A stretch of DNA of 48,413 nucleotides from an uncultured Clostridia bacterium (GTDB lineage Bacteria > Bacillota_A > Clostridia > TANB77 > CAG-508), in NCBI GenBank assembly GCA_947625985.1, contig CANQQF010000011.1:1-48413 (forward strand). Direction: 5' to 3'. Under the pieces are notes generated by a model, which saw nothing but the letters and a program-made list of their open reading frames with translations, ran no database searches and had not been told where the DNA came from. Of this stretch, positions 24,585 to 32,619 are shown piece by piece (positions within the stretch are counted from its first letter, which is position 1; each line of letters begins with the position of its first letter). The translations under genes and the position numbers were made by a program.

Positions 24585-25094
24585 ATGAATGAAAATATCA
24601 AAATAAGACTTGCTACTTATGAAGATTGCAAAAAGTTACCTTTATTACAACTTGAAATTTGGGAAACTACTTTTAGAGGAATTTATCCTGATGAAAAATT
24701 TGATAATTTTAATTTTGAAATAAAACAAAAGAAGTTTGAATCCTTTATCGATAGTAGCTTTCAACAGTTGTATGTTGTTACAGATAATGGAGAATTAGTA
24801 GGATACTTTGAATTTGGTAAACCTTATAGACCTTTTCAAGATTATACTCAAGAAATTGGTTTATTATACTTAAAAAAAGATTATCAAAAACAGGGTCTTG
24901 GAAGAAAAATGTTTGATATTGCTGTTAAACATATTAAAGAGACTGGTATAGATAAATTTTTTATTTCTTGTAATAAATTCAATTTAAATGCTCAAAATTT
25001 TTATTTAAAAATGGGTGGTCGTGTTGTACATATTGATGAAGATGATGCAAATGACGGTGTTCCACAAATAAAATATGAATACCTAATAAAATAG
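24585..25094 (+). CDS. GNAT family N-acetyltransferase
   Basis: Acetyl-CoA-dependent acetyltransferase fold. The pyrophosphate-binding motif A appears as LYLKKDYQKQGLGRKMFDIAV (about 103-123), with the QxxGxG/A element QKQGLG. Motif B follows as NAQNFYLKMGGRVV. The C-terminal sequence ends IKYEYLI. Length 169 aa is typical. The substrate is unknown. The ATG follows AGGAGG. Confidence 0.87.
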   Translation: MNENIKIRLATYEDCKKLPLLQLEIWETTFRGIYPDEKFDNFNFEIKQKKFESFIDSSFQQLYVVTDNGELVGYFEFGKPYRPFQDYTQEIGLLYLKKDYQKQGLGRKMFDIAVKHIKETGIDKFFISCNKFNLNAQNFYLKMGGRVVHIDEDDANDGVPQIKYEYLIK

Positions 25095-25107
25095 GTATTC
25101 ATATTTT
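25070..25107. terminator. bidirectional terminator (GNAT/maf)
   Basis: Perfect 16-bp stem (25070-25085 with 25092-25107), six-base loop; contains the GNAT stop codon and ends inside the maf stop region. Confidence 0.88.
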
Positions 25108-25684
25108 ATTTTATATAATCTTTCAATATTTTATAAACTTTATGTATTGGAAGTCCAACAACACTGTTATAGTTTCCTTCTATTCTTTCTACAAATACTC
25201 CAAATTCATCTTGTATTCCATATGCTCCTGCTTTATCTAATGCCTTACCTGTTTCAATCCATTTTTCTATTTCTTTATCATTCATTTCAGTAAGGAATAT
25301 TTTCACTTCATCATATGTTTTACATTCTCTAATTTCGCCATCCTTTTCAATAATGATACTTAAACCTGTTATAACACTATGAGTCCTATCTCCTTCAAGT
25401 AATTCTTTTATCATTTTTTTTGCATGTTTTTTATCTTTTGGTTTCCCATAAATTTTTCCGTTTTTTGTTACAATTGTATCTGACCCTATTACTATTCTAT
25501 CTCCTGTTGTTTTATCAAATATATCTTTTGCTTTTATATATGATAATCTTGTAACCTGCTCTTGAACTGTTAGATTATCTTTTAGTGTTTCATCTACTCC
25601 ACTTATCATTACAGAAAATTTTCGTACTATCATCTGTAATAACTCTTTTCTTCTTGGTGATGCTGACGCTAATATTATATCCAT
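25106..25684 (-). CDS. maf: Maf/YhdE family nucleoside triphosphate pyrophosphatase
   Basis: Hydrolyses non-canonical or specific NTPs (dTTP/UTP type) to the monophosphate. The Maf signature SASPRRKELL is at residues 7-16, the GSDTIV motif holds the catalytic Asp, and GKPKDKKHAKKMI follows. Length 192 aa is typical. The ATG follows GGAGG, and the CYTH gene ends 60 bases upstream on the same strand. Confidence 0.93.
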   Translation of the reverse strand: MDIILASASPRRKELLQMIVRKFSVMISGVDETLKDNLTVQEQVTRLSYIKAKDIFDKTTGDRIVIGSDTIVTKNGKIYGKPKDKKHAKKMIKELLEGDRTHSVITGLSIIIEKDGEIRECKTYDEVKIFLTEMNDKEIEKWIETGKALDKAGAYGIQDEFGVFVERIEGNYNSVVGLPIHKVYKILKDYIK

Positions 25685-25744
25685 TATTTTAACTCCTCCA
25701 ATACTTTTTTAAACAAGTCTCTTATATTTTTAAATTCAAGTTTT

Positions 25745-26353
25745 CTAATAGCTTGTTTTTTCATCTCTTCCTAGAATCTTATTCAATTCTATTTCTGCTT
25801 TTTTTACAAAGTAATCATCTGTATATACTGGTATTTCATGTTTTTCTAATTGCTGTTTTAATTTTTCTATGGTATTATTTTTTTCGTCATCTTTTGTTTC
25901 TATTTCTATTAAATTGTATCCGTTTTCAACATTTTTTACTGCTAGTTCAAATCCGTCTTTTTCATATACTACATCATGTTCTACTATTCTCATTATTTCT
26001 TTATAATCAATTGCTGTTAATAATCTTTTTGCTTGATCTATTTCTTCTATTTTACAATTAATAGCATTTTGATTAATAATATCTCCAGCTTCATTAAATT
26101 CTTTATATTTATATGTAATTGTTTTTACTGTACAGTTTGGTTTTTGTATGTTCCTTATTAAAACAGCTTTTGATAAAATATTCCTTGTTGTTAATTTATC
26201 TATGTCTTCTTTAACTTTGGAAGGTATAAAAAATGTATCATCTAAAGTAAATGCTTTTACTTCTTTAAAACCTTTTTCTTTTAAAATTTTATAAAACTCA
26301 TCTAATTCGCATTTTATTTTTACTGTTATTTCATTTTTTTTAAATTGGTTCAC
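25745..26353 (-). CDS. CYTH-domain protein
   Basis: CYTH fold (class IV adenylate cyclase/thiamine triphosphatase superfamily). Features are the N-terminal EITVKIKC (a variant of the ExExK motif), the CTVKTITYKYKEF strand pair, VVYEKDGFELAV, and NLIEIETKDDE, the conserved acidic metal-binding strand. The ExExK motif is altered (E-x-x-x-K), so activity is not assured. I use the GTG at 26353 (V31 of a longer open frame) because GGAAG is suitably spaced upstream and the domain begins right there; this gives 202 aa. It probably shares a transcript with maf. Confidence 0.78.
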   Translation of the reverse strand: MNQFKKNEITVKIKCELDEFYKILKEKGFKEVKAFTLDDTFFIPSKVKEDIDKLTTRNILSKAVLIRNIQKPNCTVKTITYKYKEFNEAGDIINQNAINCKIEEIDQAKRLLTAIDYKEIMRIVEHDVVYEKDGFELAVKNVENGYNLIEIETKDDEKNNTIEKLKQQLEKHEIPVYTDDYFVKKAEIELNKILGRDEKTSY

Positions 26354-26452
26354 TTTTTCACTTCCTTTACTATGCTTTTCCACAATTATACCACTATATT
26401 GTGCTTTTTGCATTTTACCATACATATTTCTAAAAAACAACATTCATTCTCG

Positions 26453-26481
26453 TTGTCTTTATACTTTATATATGTTAAAAT
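26453..26481 (+). promoter_or_regulatory. lemA promoter
   Basis: TTGTCT, 17-base spacer, TAAAAT (26476-26481); 27 bases before the gene. Confidence 0.55.
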
Positions 26482-26507
26482 AATATTGATATAGAGGAGG
26501 TCAAATA

Positions 26508-27032
26508 ATGTATATTCTTTTAGCTATAATAGTCATTTTAATAATTTTATTAATAATTTTATATAATGGGTTAATTAATGCAAAAAAAACTGTAGATAAA
26601 TCTGAAAGCTTGATAGATGTGTATTTGCAACAAAGATTTGATCTTATTCCTAATCTAGTTAATATAACAAAAGGATATATGAATTATGAACAAGATGTGT
26701 TAAATAAAATTTCAGAATTAAGAACACTTTTTAAAGAAACTAAAGATTCAAAAGTCTCTGCTGAATTAAATGCCCACTATACAACAATGTTAGCAACAAT
26801 TGAAAAATATCCTAATTTAAAATCTAGTGAACAATTTTTAAACCTTCAAAAAAATCTATCTAAGGTTGAAAGTCAATTGCAAGCTGCTAGAAGATTATAT
26901 AATAATGATGCTACAAAATATAATACTAGGATAAATATTTTTCCAATTAATATTATTGCGAAATTGTTTGGATTTAAAGAAATGCCCTTATTTGAATTAG
27001 AAGGTGAAAGTGAAGTAAAAATCGAGTTATAG
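26508..27032 (+). CDS. LemA family membrane protein
   Basis: N-terminal membrane helix (about 3-20) followed by the LemA four-helix region: NAKKTVDKSESLIDVYLQQRFDLIPNLV is the diagnostic segment. Helices continue to about residue 145, and there is a short C-terminal extension ending LEGESEVKIEL. Length 174 aa is normal. The function of the family is poorly known. The ATG follows GAGGAGG. It is monocistronic. Confidence 0.88.
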   Translation: MYILLAIIVILIILLIILYNGLINAKKTVDKSESLIDVYLQQRFDLIPNLVNITKGYMNYEQDVLNKISELRTLFKETKDSKVSAELNAHYTTMLATIEKYPNLKSSEQFLNLQKNLSKVESQLQAARRLYNNDATKYNTRINIFPINIIAKLFGFKEMPLFELEGESEVKIEL

Positions 27033-27051
27033 AGTTTTTAATAGATATAAT

Positions 27052-27084
27052 AAAATCCAGTAATTGTTAAGATTACTGGATTTT
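27052..27084. terminator. terminator between lemA and tRNA-Met
   Basis: AAAATCCAGTAAT / ATTACTGGATTTT stem with a short loop; serves both convergent transcripts. Confidence 0.88.
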
Positions 27085-27089
27085 CCGTT

Positions 27090-27165
<76 letters not shown>

Positions 27166-27176
27166 ATGTATTTAAT

Positions 27177-27205
27177 ATTTTACAATACTTTTACTTATAT
27201 GTCAA
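27177..27205 (-). promoter_or_regulatory. tRNA-Met promoter
   Basis: Minus-strand TTGACA (27200-27205), 17-base spacer, TAAAAT (27177-27182), 11 bases before the tRNA 5' end. Confidence 0.85.
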
Positions 27206-27264
27206 TACTTTGACGCCTTTTATTTTAATTATATTCAATAATCTTAAAAATATTCATTTTTTTC

Positions 27265-27293
27265 TTGTATGTTAAAAAAAATAATTATATAAT
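27265..27293 (+). promoter_or_regulatory. tmk promoter
   Basis: TTGTAT, 17-base spacer, TATAAT (27288-27293). Confidence 0.6.
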
Positions 27294-27321
27294 AAACCAA
27301 ATGAATTTTTAGGAGGATATT

Positions 27322-27999
27322 ATGGGAAAATTATTTGTAATAGATGGAACAGATGGAAGTGGGAAACAAACACAATTTGAAAGATTAAAACAAAGGTTAG
27401 ACAAAGATAATATAGATTATAGAACAGTTAGTTTTCCTAATTATGATAGTCCAAGTTCTTCTCTTGTGAAAATGTATTTATCTGGAGAGTTTGGCAACAA
27501 AGCTAAAGAAATAAGTCCATATATTGCTTCAACTTTTTTTGCTGTAGATAGATATGCAACATTTAAAAAAGACTATGAAGATTATTATAATAATGGAGGT
27601 ATTATTTTAGCTGATAGATATACTACTGCTAATATGGTTCACCAAGCAGGTAAAATAGATGATAAAAAAGAAAGAGATAAGTTTATTAAGTGGCTATGGG
27701 ATTTTGAATTTAATATTTTTGATCTTCCTGTACCAACAAGAGTTTTCTTTTTGAATATGCCTGTTGAATTTTCTTTAAAATTGATGGCTAATCGCGAAAA
27801 TAAATTTACTCATGAGGCGCAAAAAGATATTCATGAAAGTGATACTTCTCATTTAATTGATTCTTATAACGCTGCTTGCGCTGTTGCAAAAGACTATAAC
27901 TGGTATGAGATTAACTGTATTAAGAATAATGAATTACGAAGTATAGAAGATATACATGAACAAATATATAATGAAATTAAAAGCATTTTAAAAGGATAA
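27322..27999 (+). CDS. tmk: thymidylate kinase
   Basis: Phosphorylates dTMP to dTDP. The P-loop is GTDGSGKQTQ (residues 9-18), and the DRYTTANMVHQAG segment (about 96-108) is the family DRY/H motif region. At 225 aa it is somewhat longer than the 205-215 aa norm. The lid-region NRENKFTHEAQKDIHESD has Glu/Lys in place of the arginine-rich TMPK LID, as in the type that keeps its catalytic Arg in the P-loop, although here the P-loop lacks Arg. It is monocistronic, with AGGAGG before the ATG. Confidence 0.85.
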   Translation: MGKLFVIDGTDGSGKQTQFERLKQRLDKDNIDYRTVSFPNYDSPSSSLVKMYLSGEFGNKAKEISPYIASTFFAVDRYATFKKDYEDYYNNGGIILADRYTTANMVHQAGKIDDKKERDKFIKWLWDFEFNIFDLPVPTRVFFLNMPVEFSLKLMANRENKFTHEAQKDIHESDTSHLIDSYNAACAVAKDYNWYEINCIKNNELRSIEDIHEQIYNEIKSILKG

Positions 28000-28025
28000 G
28001 ATTAATTAAAATCTCATCCTTTTTT
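27990..28025 (+). terminator. tmk terminator
   Basis: AAAAGGAT-AGATT / AATCT-ATCCTTTTTT stem with small bulges and a T-run right after the gene. Confidence 0.75.
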
Positions 28026-28047
28026 GCCTTTTTATCTATTCAATTTT

Positions 28048-29316
28048 TTACTTTTCGTTTTTTTCATCCTTTTTATTAATCCATTCTTTTCCATCCACTA
28101 CCCTCGCTACTAACATTGATGATGCAGTATCTCCTACTACATTTAACATAGTTGCAGGTGGATCTATTATTGTTGCTATTATTGTTAATATTGGTAATGC
28201 AGCTACTGGGTATCCCATCATTGTTATTATTAACATCTCTGAAATTGTTCCTCCACCTATTGGTACTGCTGTTACTAAAAGATTTGCAAGTAATGCTATT
28301 CCAAGTATTCCGAAAATGTCTCCTGCTGTTGATACAGATGTTCCAAATAAACATACTAAAAACATTATTTTAAACATTGAACCTATTATTGAACCATCTT
28401 TGTGGAAACTTGTTCCAAGTGGTACTGTCGTTTCTGCTATGTCATCTGGTACTCCCATCTTTTTTGTGTTTTCTATATTTACAGGAATTGTTGCTGCACT
28501 AGAACATGTTGCTAATGCTGTAAATGTTGCTGGTAAACAATTTTTCCAATAAACAATTACTCCTTTTTTTCCTCCTGCTATAAATGCATATAGTGTATAA
28601 GCTATAAAATAGAAAGCAACTGCAACTACAGTATATATAATAAATGTTTTTAAATAACCAACTGCTATTGATGATCCAAAACTTCCTACTAAAGCTGCAA
28701 AATAACATCCTAATCCTATAGGAGCATAATACATTATAATTTTTACTATATTATTTACTATTTCATTAGCAGATTCTAAAAAGTCATAAACTGGCTTTGA
28801 TTTCTCTCCTGACATATTCATAGCAATTCCAAATATTATTGAAAATACTAATAATGCTATTATATTATCTTTTGATAATAATTTTTGAAAATCATTTACT
28901 GTTAAAAGTTGTACGGTTCTGTCTGCAATTGTAAGTTCTTTTTCCTCACTTTCTTCTTCAGTTGTTTCTTCTAAAGAAGCCTTTATAGCTTCACCGTCTT
29001 CTGGTTCAACAAGCTTAACCCATGACGTTGTTAAGAAACCAACTATTACTGCTATTATAGATGTTATTACAAAAACACCTACTATAGTTACCATTATTTT
29101 TCCTAATCTTTTAGGTTGCTTCATTCTAGCTATTGATGTTGTAATTGTTAAAAATATTAGTGGAACAATTATGATTAATAATAAGTTTAAGAATAGATCT
29201 CCAAAAGGACTTAAAATTGTTGCTTTTTCTTGAAAAACAATTCCTATGATTGCTCCAACAATTATCGCAACAAGAAGAATAATTGTTGATTTGTAGTTTG
29301 ATATAAAATTTTTCAT
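28048..29316 (-). CDS. Na+/H+-dicarboxylate/amino-acid symporter (DAACS family)
   Basis: Secondary transporter of the glutamate/dicarboxylate family. About eight membrane helices plus re-entrant loops. The first loop's serine-rich motif is CSSAATIPVN, and GTSFHKDGSIIG and the C-terminal PIGGGTISEMLIITMMGYP follow. These are the substrate-binding signatures. The exact substrate (glutamate, serine or dicarboxylate) cannot be told. I start at the ATG at 29316, preceded by AGAGGT; a longer frame adds 25 residues that do not fit the family. The insertion of about 30 acidic residues after helix 3 is notable. Length is 422 aa. Confidence 0.9.
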   Translation of the reverse strand: MKNFISNYKSTIILLVAIIVGAIIGIVFQEKATILSPFGDLFLNLLLIIIVPLIFLTITTSIARMKQPKRLGKIMVTIVGVFVITSIIAVIVGFLTTSWVKLVEPEDGEAIKASLEETTEEESEEKELTIADRTVQLLTVNDFQKLLSKDNIIALLVFSIIFGIAMNMSGEKSKPVYDFLESANEIVNNIVKIIMYYAPIGLGCYFAALVGSFGSSIAVGYLKTFIIYTVVAVAFYFIAYTLYAFIAGGKKGVIVYWKNCLPATFTALATCSSAATIPVNIENTKKMGVPDDIAETTVPLGTSFHKDGSIIGSMFKIMFLVCLFGTSVSTAGDIFGILGIALLANLLVTAVPIGGGTISEMLIITMMGYPVAALPILTIIATIIDPPATMLNVVGDTASSMLVARVVDGKEWINKKDEKNEK

Positions 29317-29345
29317 AATACTACCTCTTTTCAAAATTAAGGCAA

Positions 29346-29369
29346 CTGAAAATATAATTATATTTTCAG
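29346..29369. promoter_or_regulatory. 24-bp perfect palindrome at symporter promoter (putative operator)
   Basis: A 24-base perfect palindrome (each half starts CTGAAAATATAA) begins a few bases downstream of the expected start of transcription, where a repressor would bind. It can also form an RNA hairpin. Confidence 0.6.
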
Positions 29370-29379
29370 GATTTTTCTG

Positions 29380-29408
29380 ATTATATAACATTTATGTTGT
29401 TTTTGCAA
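29380..29408 (-). promoter_or_regulatory. symporter promoter
   Basis: Minus-strand TTGCAA (29403-29408), 17-base spacer, TATAAT (29380-29385). Confidence 0.7.
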
Positions 29409-29418
29409 ATTTATACTA

Positions 29419-29450
29419 AAAAAGCGGTTTTGCTTTTAGCAAACCGCTTT
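29419..29450 (-). terminator. terminator after the CNNM gene
   Basis: AAAGCGGTTT / AAACCGCTTT stem with a ten-base loop and a T-run on the minus strand. Confidence 0.88.
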
Positions 29451-29453
29451 AGT

Positions 29454-30515
29454 CTAGTCATCTATTTTATTTTTATTTTGTCTTTCTCTATCACTTTTCT
29501 CATCAAATTCATCATAAATATTTCCTAATATCTCTTCTATTGCATCTTCTAAAGTTAATAAGCCTACAACTTCATGTCCTTTTTTTACTATAGCAATTGA
29601 TTGTCTTGATTTTTGCATCATTCTAAATACATCATCTAATTTTTCTTCAGGTGTTATAAATGTAGGACTATACATTATTTCTGCTAAATCTATTTGTGAT
29701 TTTTGATGATATTGTAATAATAGTGATTTTATATTTATAACTCCTATTACATTGTTTTTTTCTTCTTTATATACTGGAATTCTTGTATATTTGCTTGATT
29801 TTACAATTTTTAATATTTCTCTTTTATTTGAATCTATATCTACCATTACCATTTTGCTTTTTCTTGTCATTGCTTTTTTTACTGGTGTATCATTAAATTC
29901 AAATATATTAAATATTAATTTTTTTTCTCCTGACTCTATTGCTCCTTCTTCTCTTCCAGTTAAAATTATTTTCTTTATTTCTTCTTCTGTCATTTTCTCT
30001 TCAGCTTCTTTAATTCTAAGTACCTTTGAAACTAAGTTTGTTGTTTTAGTTAAAATCCATACTACTGGTGTAAATATTTTATTTATAGCATAAATTAATT
30101 TAACTGTTTTATATGATACTTTATCAGGATATGCTAATGCAATTCTTTTTGGTACTAATTCTCCAAATATCAATGTAAAAAATGATAATATCATTGTAAC
30201 TAATACTACAACTATTGGTTTTGCAACATTATATCCAATACTTGCAAATATAGGTGCTTGTACTATAATTTCTGCAAATGAATCTGCTGCAAAAGCACTG
30301 GCTAAGAATCCTGCAAGTGTAATTCCAATTTGTATTGTTGCTAAAAAGCCACTAGGCTCTTCTATTAAGTTTTCTATTTTTTTTGCTTTTTTACTTCCTT
30401 TCTTTTCATCTTCTTTTAGTTTATATCTATTTACAGATAAAAAAGCTAATTCTGCTGATGAAAATACACCATTAAGTAAAATTAATAAAACTAATAAAAT
30501 AATTTGACCTATCAT
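29454..30515 (-). CDS. CNNM/DUF21-CBS membrane protein (HlyC/CorC family), truncated type
   Basis: DUF21 transmembrane domain with about four helices (residues 1-150: NGVFSSAELAFLSVNRYKLK, PSGFLATIQIGITLAGFLASAF), then a pair of CBS domains (about 205-330, with IPVYKEEKNNVIGVINIKSL and QSIAIVKKGHEVVGLLTLEDAIEEI). Members of this family handle Mg2+ (or Co2+). At 353 aa it lacks the C-terminal CorC_HlyC domain present in most bacterial members and ends in a charged tail. It is monocistronic under a promoter with a palindrome in its spacer. Confidence 0.9.
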   Translation of the reverse strand: MIGQIILLVLLILLNGVFSSAELAFLSVNRYKLKEDEKKGSKKAKKIENLIEEPSGFLATIQIGITLAGFLASAFAADSFAEIIVQAPIFASIGYNVAKPIVVVLVTMILSFFTLIFGELVPKRIALAYPDKVSYKTVKLIYAINKIFTPVVWILTKTTNLVSKVLRIKEAEEKMTEEEIKKIILTGREEGAIESGEKKLIFNIFEFNDTPVKKAMTRKSKMVMVDIDSNKREILKIVKSSKYTRIPVYKEEKNNVIGVINIKSLLLQYHQKSQIDLAEIMYSPTFITPEEKLDDVFRMMQKSRQSIAIVKKGHEVVGLLTLEDAIEEILGNIYDEFDEKSDRERQNKNKIDD

Positions 30516-30547
30516 TATTGTGTCTAATCCCTCCTTATAACACTTTT

Positions 30548-30577
30548 ATTATAACACTTGTGTTTTAAGTTTGTAAA
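30548..30577 (-). promoter_or_regulatory. CNNM gene promoter with palindromic operator
   Basis: Minus-strand TTTACA (30572-30577), 18-base spacer, TATAAT (30548-30553). The spacer holds AACACTTGTGTT (30553-30564), a perfect 12-bp palindrome, and TATAACACTT is repeated directly at 30536 and 30550. Confidence 0.6.
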
Positions 30578-30594
30578 GATTGCTTTTAGGTTAT

Positions 30595-31239
30595 TTAAAC
30601 TGTAATTAGGTCTTTTATTGAATTATATTTAGCTTCTCCTATTCCTGATATATCTTTTATAGATTCTATCGATTTAAATTTTCCGTTTTCTTCTCTATAA
30701 GAAATAATTTTTAAAGCTGTAGATGGTCCAATTCCTGGCAAATTTTCTAGTTCTTCTTGTGTTGCTTTATTAATATTTATTTTTGAAGTATTTTTCGTTG
30801 TTTTATTATTAGTAGCCTTTTCTGTATTTGTTGAATTTACCGAATCATCTTGAATACTTTCTTCTTCCATATTTTCTCCTTTCTTAGGTATGTATATTTT
30901 CATACCATCTTCTAATTGATATGCTAAATTAACTTGCGACATATCCGCTTCTTCTGTAGTTCCTCCTGCTTTTTCTATTGCTTTGTTTATTCTATCTCCT
31001 TCTTTCAAAAAAACTACTCCTTCTGTTTTTACTGCCCCTGCTATATGAACTATTATTTCTTTATTTGTCTCTTCTGTTTTTTCTACTGTTTCTTCCTCAC
31101 TTTTTTCTTCATATGTGTTTAAATCATCATTCTGGAATGTTGATGTTTCTCGTGAATATACATAGTTTATTAGTATTATTGATATTATTACCAATATTAT
31201 TCCTATTATTATTTTTTGTTTTTTACTAAAACTATACAT
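30595..31239 (-). CDS. comEA: ComEA family competence protein
   Basis: Membrane-anchored DNA-binding protein for uptake of transforming DNA. An N-terminal membrane helix (about 10-28) is followed by an acidic linker, a SLBB-like domain (VHIAGAVKTEGVVFLKEGDRINKAIEKAGG, about 63-112) and two helix-hairpin-helix motifs (INKATQEELENLPGIGPSTALKI and IKDISGIGEAKYNSI) at the C-terminus. Length 214 aa is normal. comEC is not adjacent. It is separated from the downstream CNNM gene by that gene's own promoter. Confidence 0.93.
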   Translation of the reverse strand: MYSFSKKQKIIIGIILVIISIILINYVYSRETSTFQNDDLNTYEEKSEEETVEKTEETNKEIIVHIAGAVKTEGVVFLKEGDRINKAIEKAGGTTEEADMSQVNLAYQLEDGMKIYIPKKGENMEEESIQDDSVNSTNTEKATNNKTTKNTSKININKATQEELENLPGIGPSTALKIISYREENGKFKSIESIKDISGIGEAKYNSIKDLITV

Positions 31240-31255
31240 TTTATTTCTTCCTTTC

Positions 31256-31284
31256 TTGAATTTTATATAAAAATGATATATTAT
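31256..31284 (+). promoter_or_regulatory. D,D-carboxypeptidase promoter
   Basis: TTGAAT, 17-base spacer, TATTAT (31279-31284). Confidence 0.55.
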
Positions 31285-31315
31285 TTATAGGTATAAAATA
31301 TTTAGGAGAGATTTT

Positions 31316-32584
31316 ATGAAACGAATATTTATTTTTTTCTTTACTTTACTTTTTATTATATTTTTTTCTTCTACAGTATTTGCTGCAACTGAAAGTCCAA
31401 TTATAACTTCTCCAGCTGCTATTTTAATGGATTCTTTCACAGGGACTATACTTTATCAAAAAAACATAGATCAAAGAATGTACCCTGCTAGTACAACAAA
31501 AATTATGACTGCGATACTTACCATAGAAAATTGTGATTTAAATGATAATGCTACTGCTAGTTATAATGCTATACACTCTGTACCAGAAGGATATTCTGTT
31601 GGGGATATAAAAGTTGATGAAACTTTAAAAATAAGGAATCTTTTAGAAGTATTGTTAGTTTATTCTGCAAATGATGCAGCATATATTTTAGCAGAACATG
31701 TCGGGGGATCTGTTGAAAATTTTGCTGAAATGATGAATAAAAAAGCTGAAGAAATTGGATGTACAAATACACATTTTGTTAACCCAAGTGGAAAACATGA
31801 TGTAGAACATTATTCTTGTGCTAAAGATTTAGCTTTAATTATGAGATACTGTATGAAAAATAATACTTTTAGAGAAATTGCAAGCTTACGTTCTTGCACT
31901 TTACCTGAAACTGCATATTCACCTGAAAGAAAATTTAATACAACTGTTGAATTACTAATACCTGATGATTCAGATAGTCCAACCAATTATTATTACCCTT
32001 ATGCAATTGCAGGAAAAACTGGTTTTACTTCTGAAGCAAAAAATTGTTTAGTTTCTACAAGTAAAAAAGATGATTTAGAATTAACTTCTGTTATTTTAGG
32101 TTCTAATCAAACAGATGAAGGATATAGTGCTAGATTTATTGAAACAAAAGCTATTTATGATTATGGATTTTCTAATTTTTCAATGGAAAAAATTGCTTTA
32201 AAAGGTGATGTCGTCCAAGACCTTTATGTAAAAGGAGGAACTGAAGAAACAAAATATTTAACTTTGACTTTAAGTGAAGATGTATCTGTTCTAACTAATA
32301 ATTCTATAGACTTAAAAACAATTAAACCTTCTGTTAAATTAGTTGATAACTTGAAAGCACCTATAAATGCGAATGATATTATTGGAACTGCAAGCTATAC
32401 AGTTGGCGGTATTACTTATACTTATGATTTAATTGCATCACATTCTGTAATAAGATCTAATACATTCAAGTATATTAAGTATGCAATTATTATTCTAGTT
32501 ATTATAGCAGTAATAATTTCAATTATACTTGTAGTGAGATGGATGCTAAAGCCTAGACGTAAATCAGCTTATAAAATCGAATAG
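31316..32584 (+). CDS. D-alanyl-D-alanine carboxypeptidase (DacF/PBP5-type)
   Basis: Secreted and membrane-held peptidoglycan enzyme that removes the last D-Ala of stem peptides. A signal peptide covers about residues 1-23. The active-site SxxK appears as ASTTK near 58-62, the second motif as YSAND (SxN) near 116, and KTG in AGKTGFTSE near 240. A C-terminal PBP5-like beta domain is followed by a membrane helix (about 385-410) with a basic end. Length is 422 aa. The ATG follows AGGAGAG. Confidence 0.93.
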   Translation: MKRIFIFFFTLLFIIFFSSTVFAATESPIITSPAAILMDSFTGTILYQKNIDQRMYPASTTKIMTAILTIENCDLNDNATASYNAIHSVPEGYSVGDIKVDETLKIRNLLEVLLVYSANDAAYILAEHVGGSVENFAEMMNKKAEEIGCTNTHFVNPSGKHDVEHYSCAKDLALIMRYCMKNNTFREIASLRSCTLPETAYSPERKFNTTVELLIPDDSDSPTNYYYPYAIAGKTGFTSEAKNCLVSTSKKDDLELTSVILGSNQTDEGYSARFIETKAIYDYGFSNFSMEKIALKGDVVQDLYVKGGTEETKYLTLTLSEDVSVLTNNSIDLKTIKPSVKLVDNLKAPINANDIIGTASYTVGGITYTYDLIASHSVIRSNTFKYIKYAIIILVIIAVIISIILVVRWMLKPRRKSAYKIE

Positions 32585-32618
32585 GGACACAAATTTTAAT
32601 TTGTGCCCCTATTTTTTT
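32581..32618. terminator. bidirectional terminator
   Basis: ATAGGG-CACAAATT / AATTTGTG-CCCTAT stem with T-runs; between convergent carboxypeptidase and LCP genes. Confidence 0.85.
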
Positions 32619-32619
32619 A

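Noticed and set aside
28076..28708. Minus-strand frames rich in Asn, Ser and Cys inside the symporter gene
   Set aside because: They overlap the well-supported transporter in another frame and have no ribosome binding site or family likeness.
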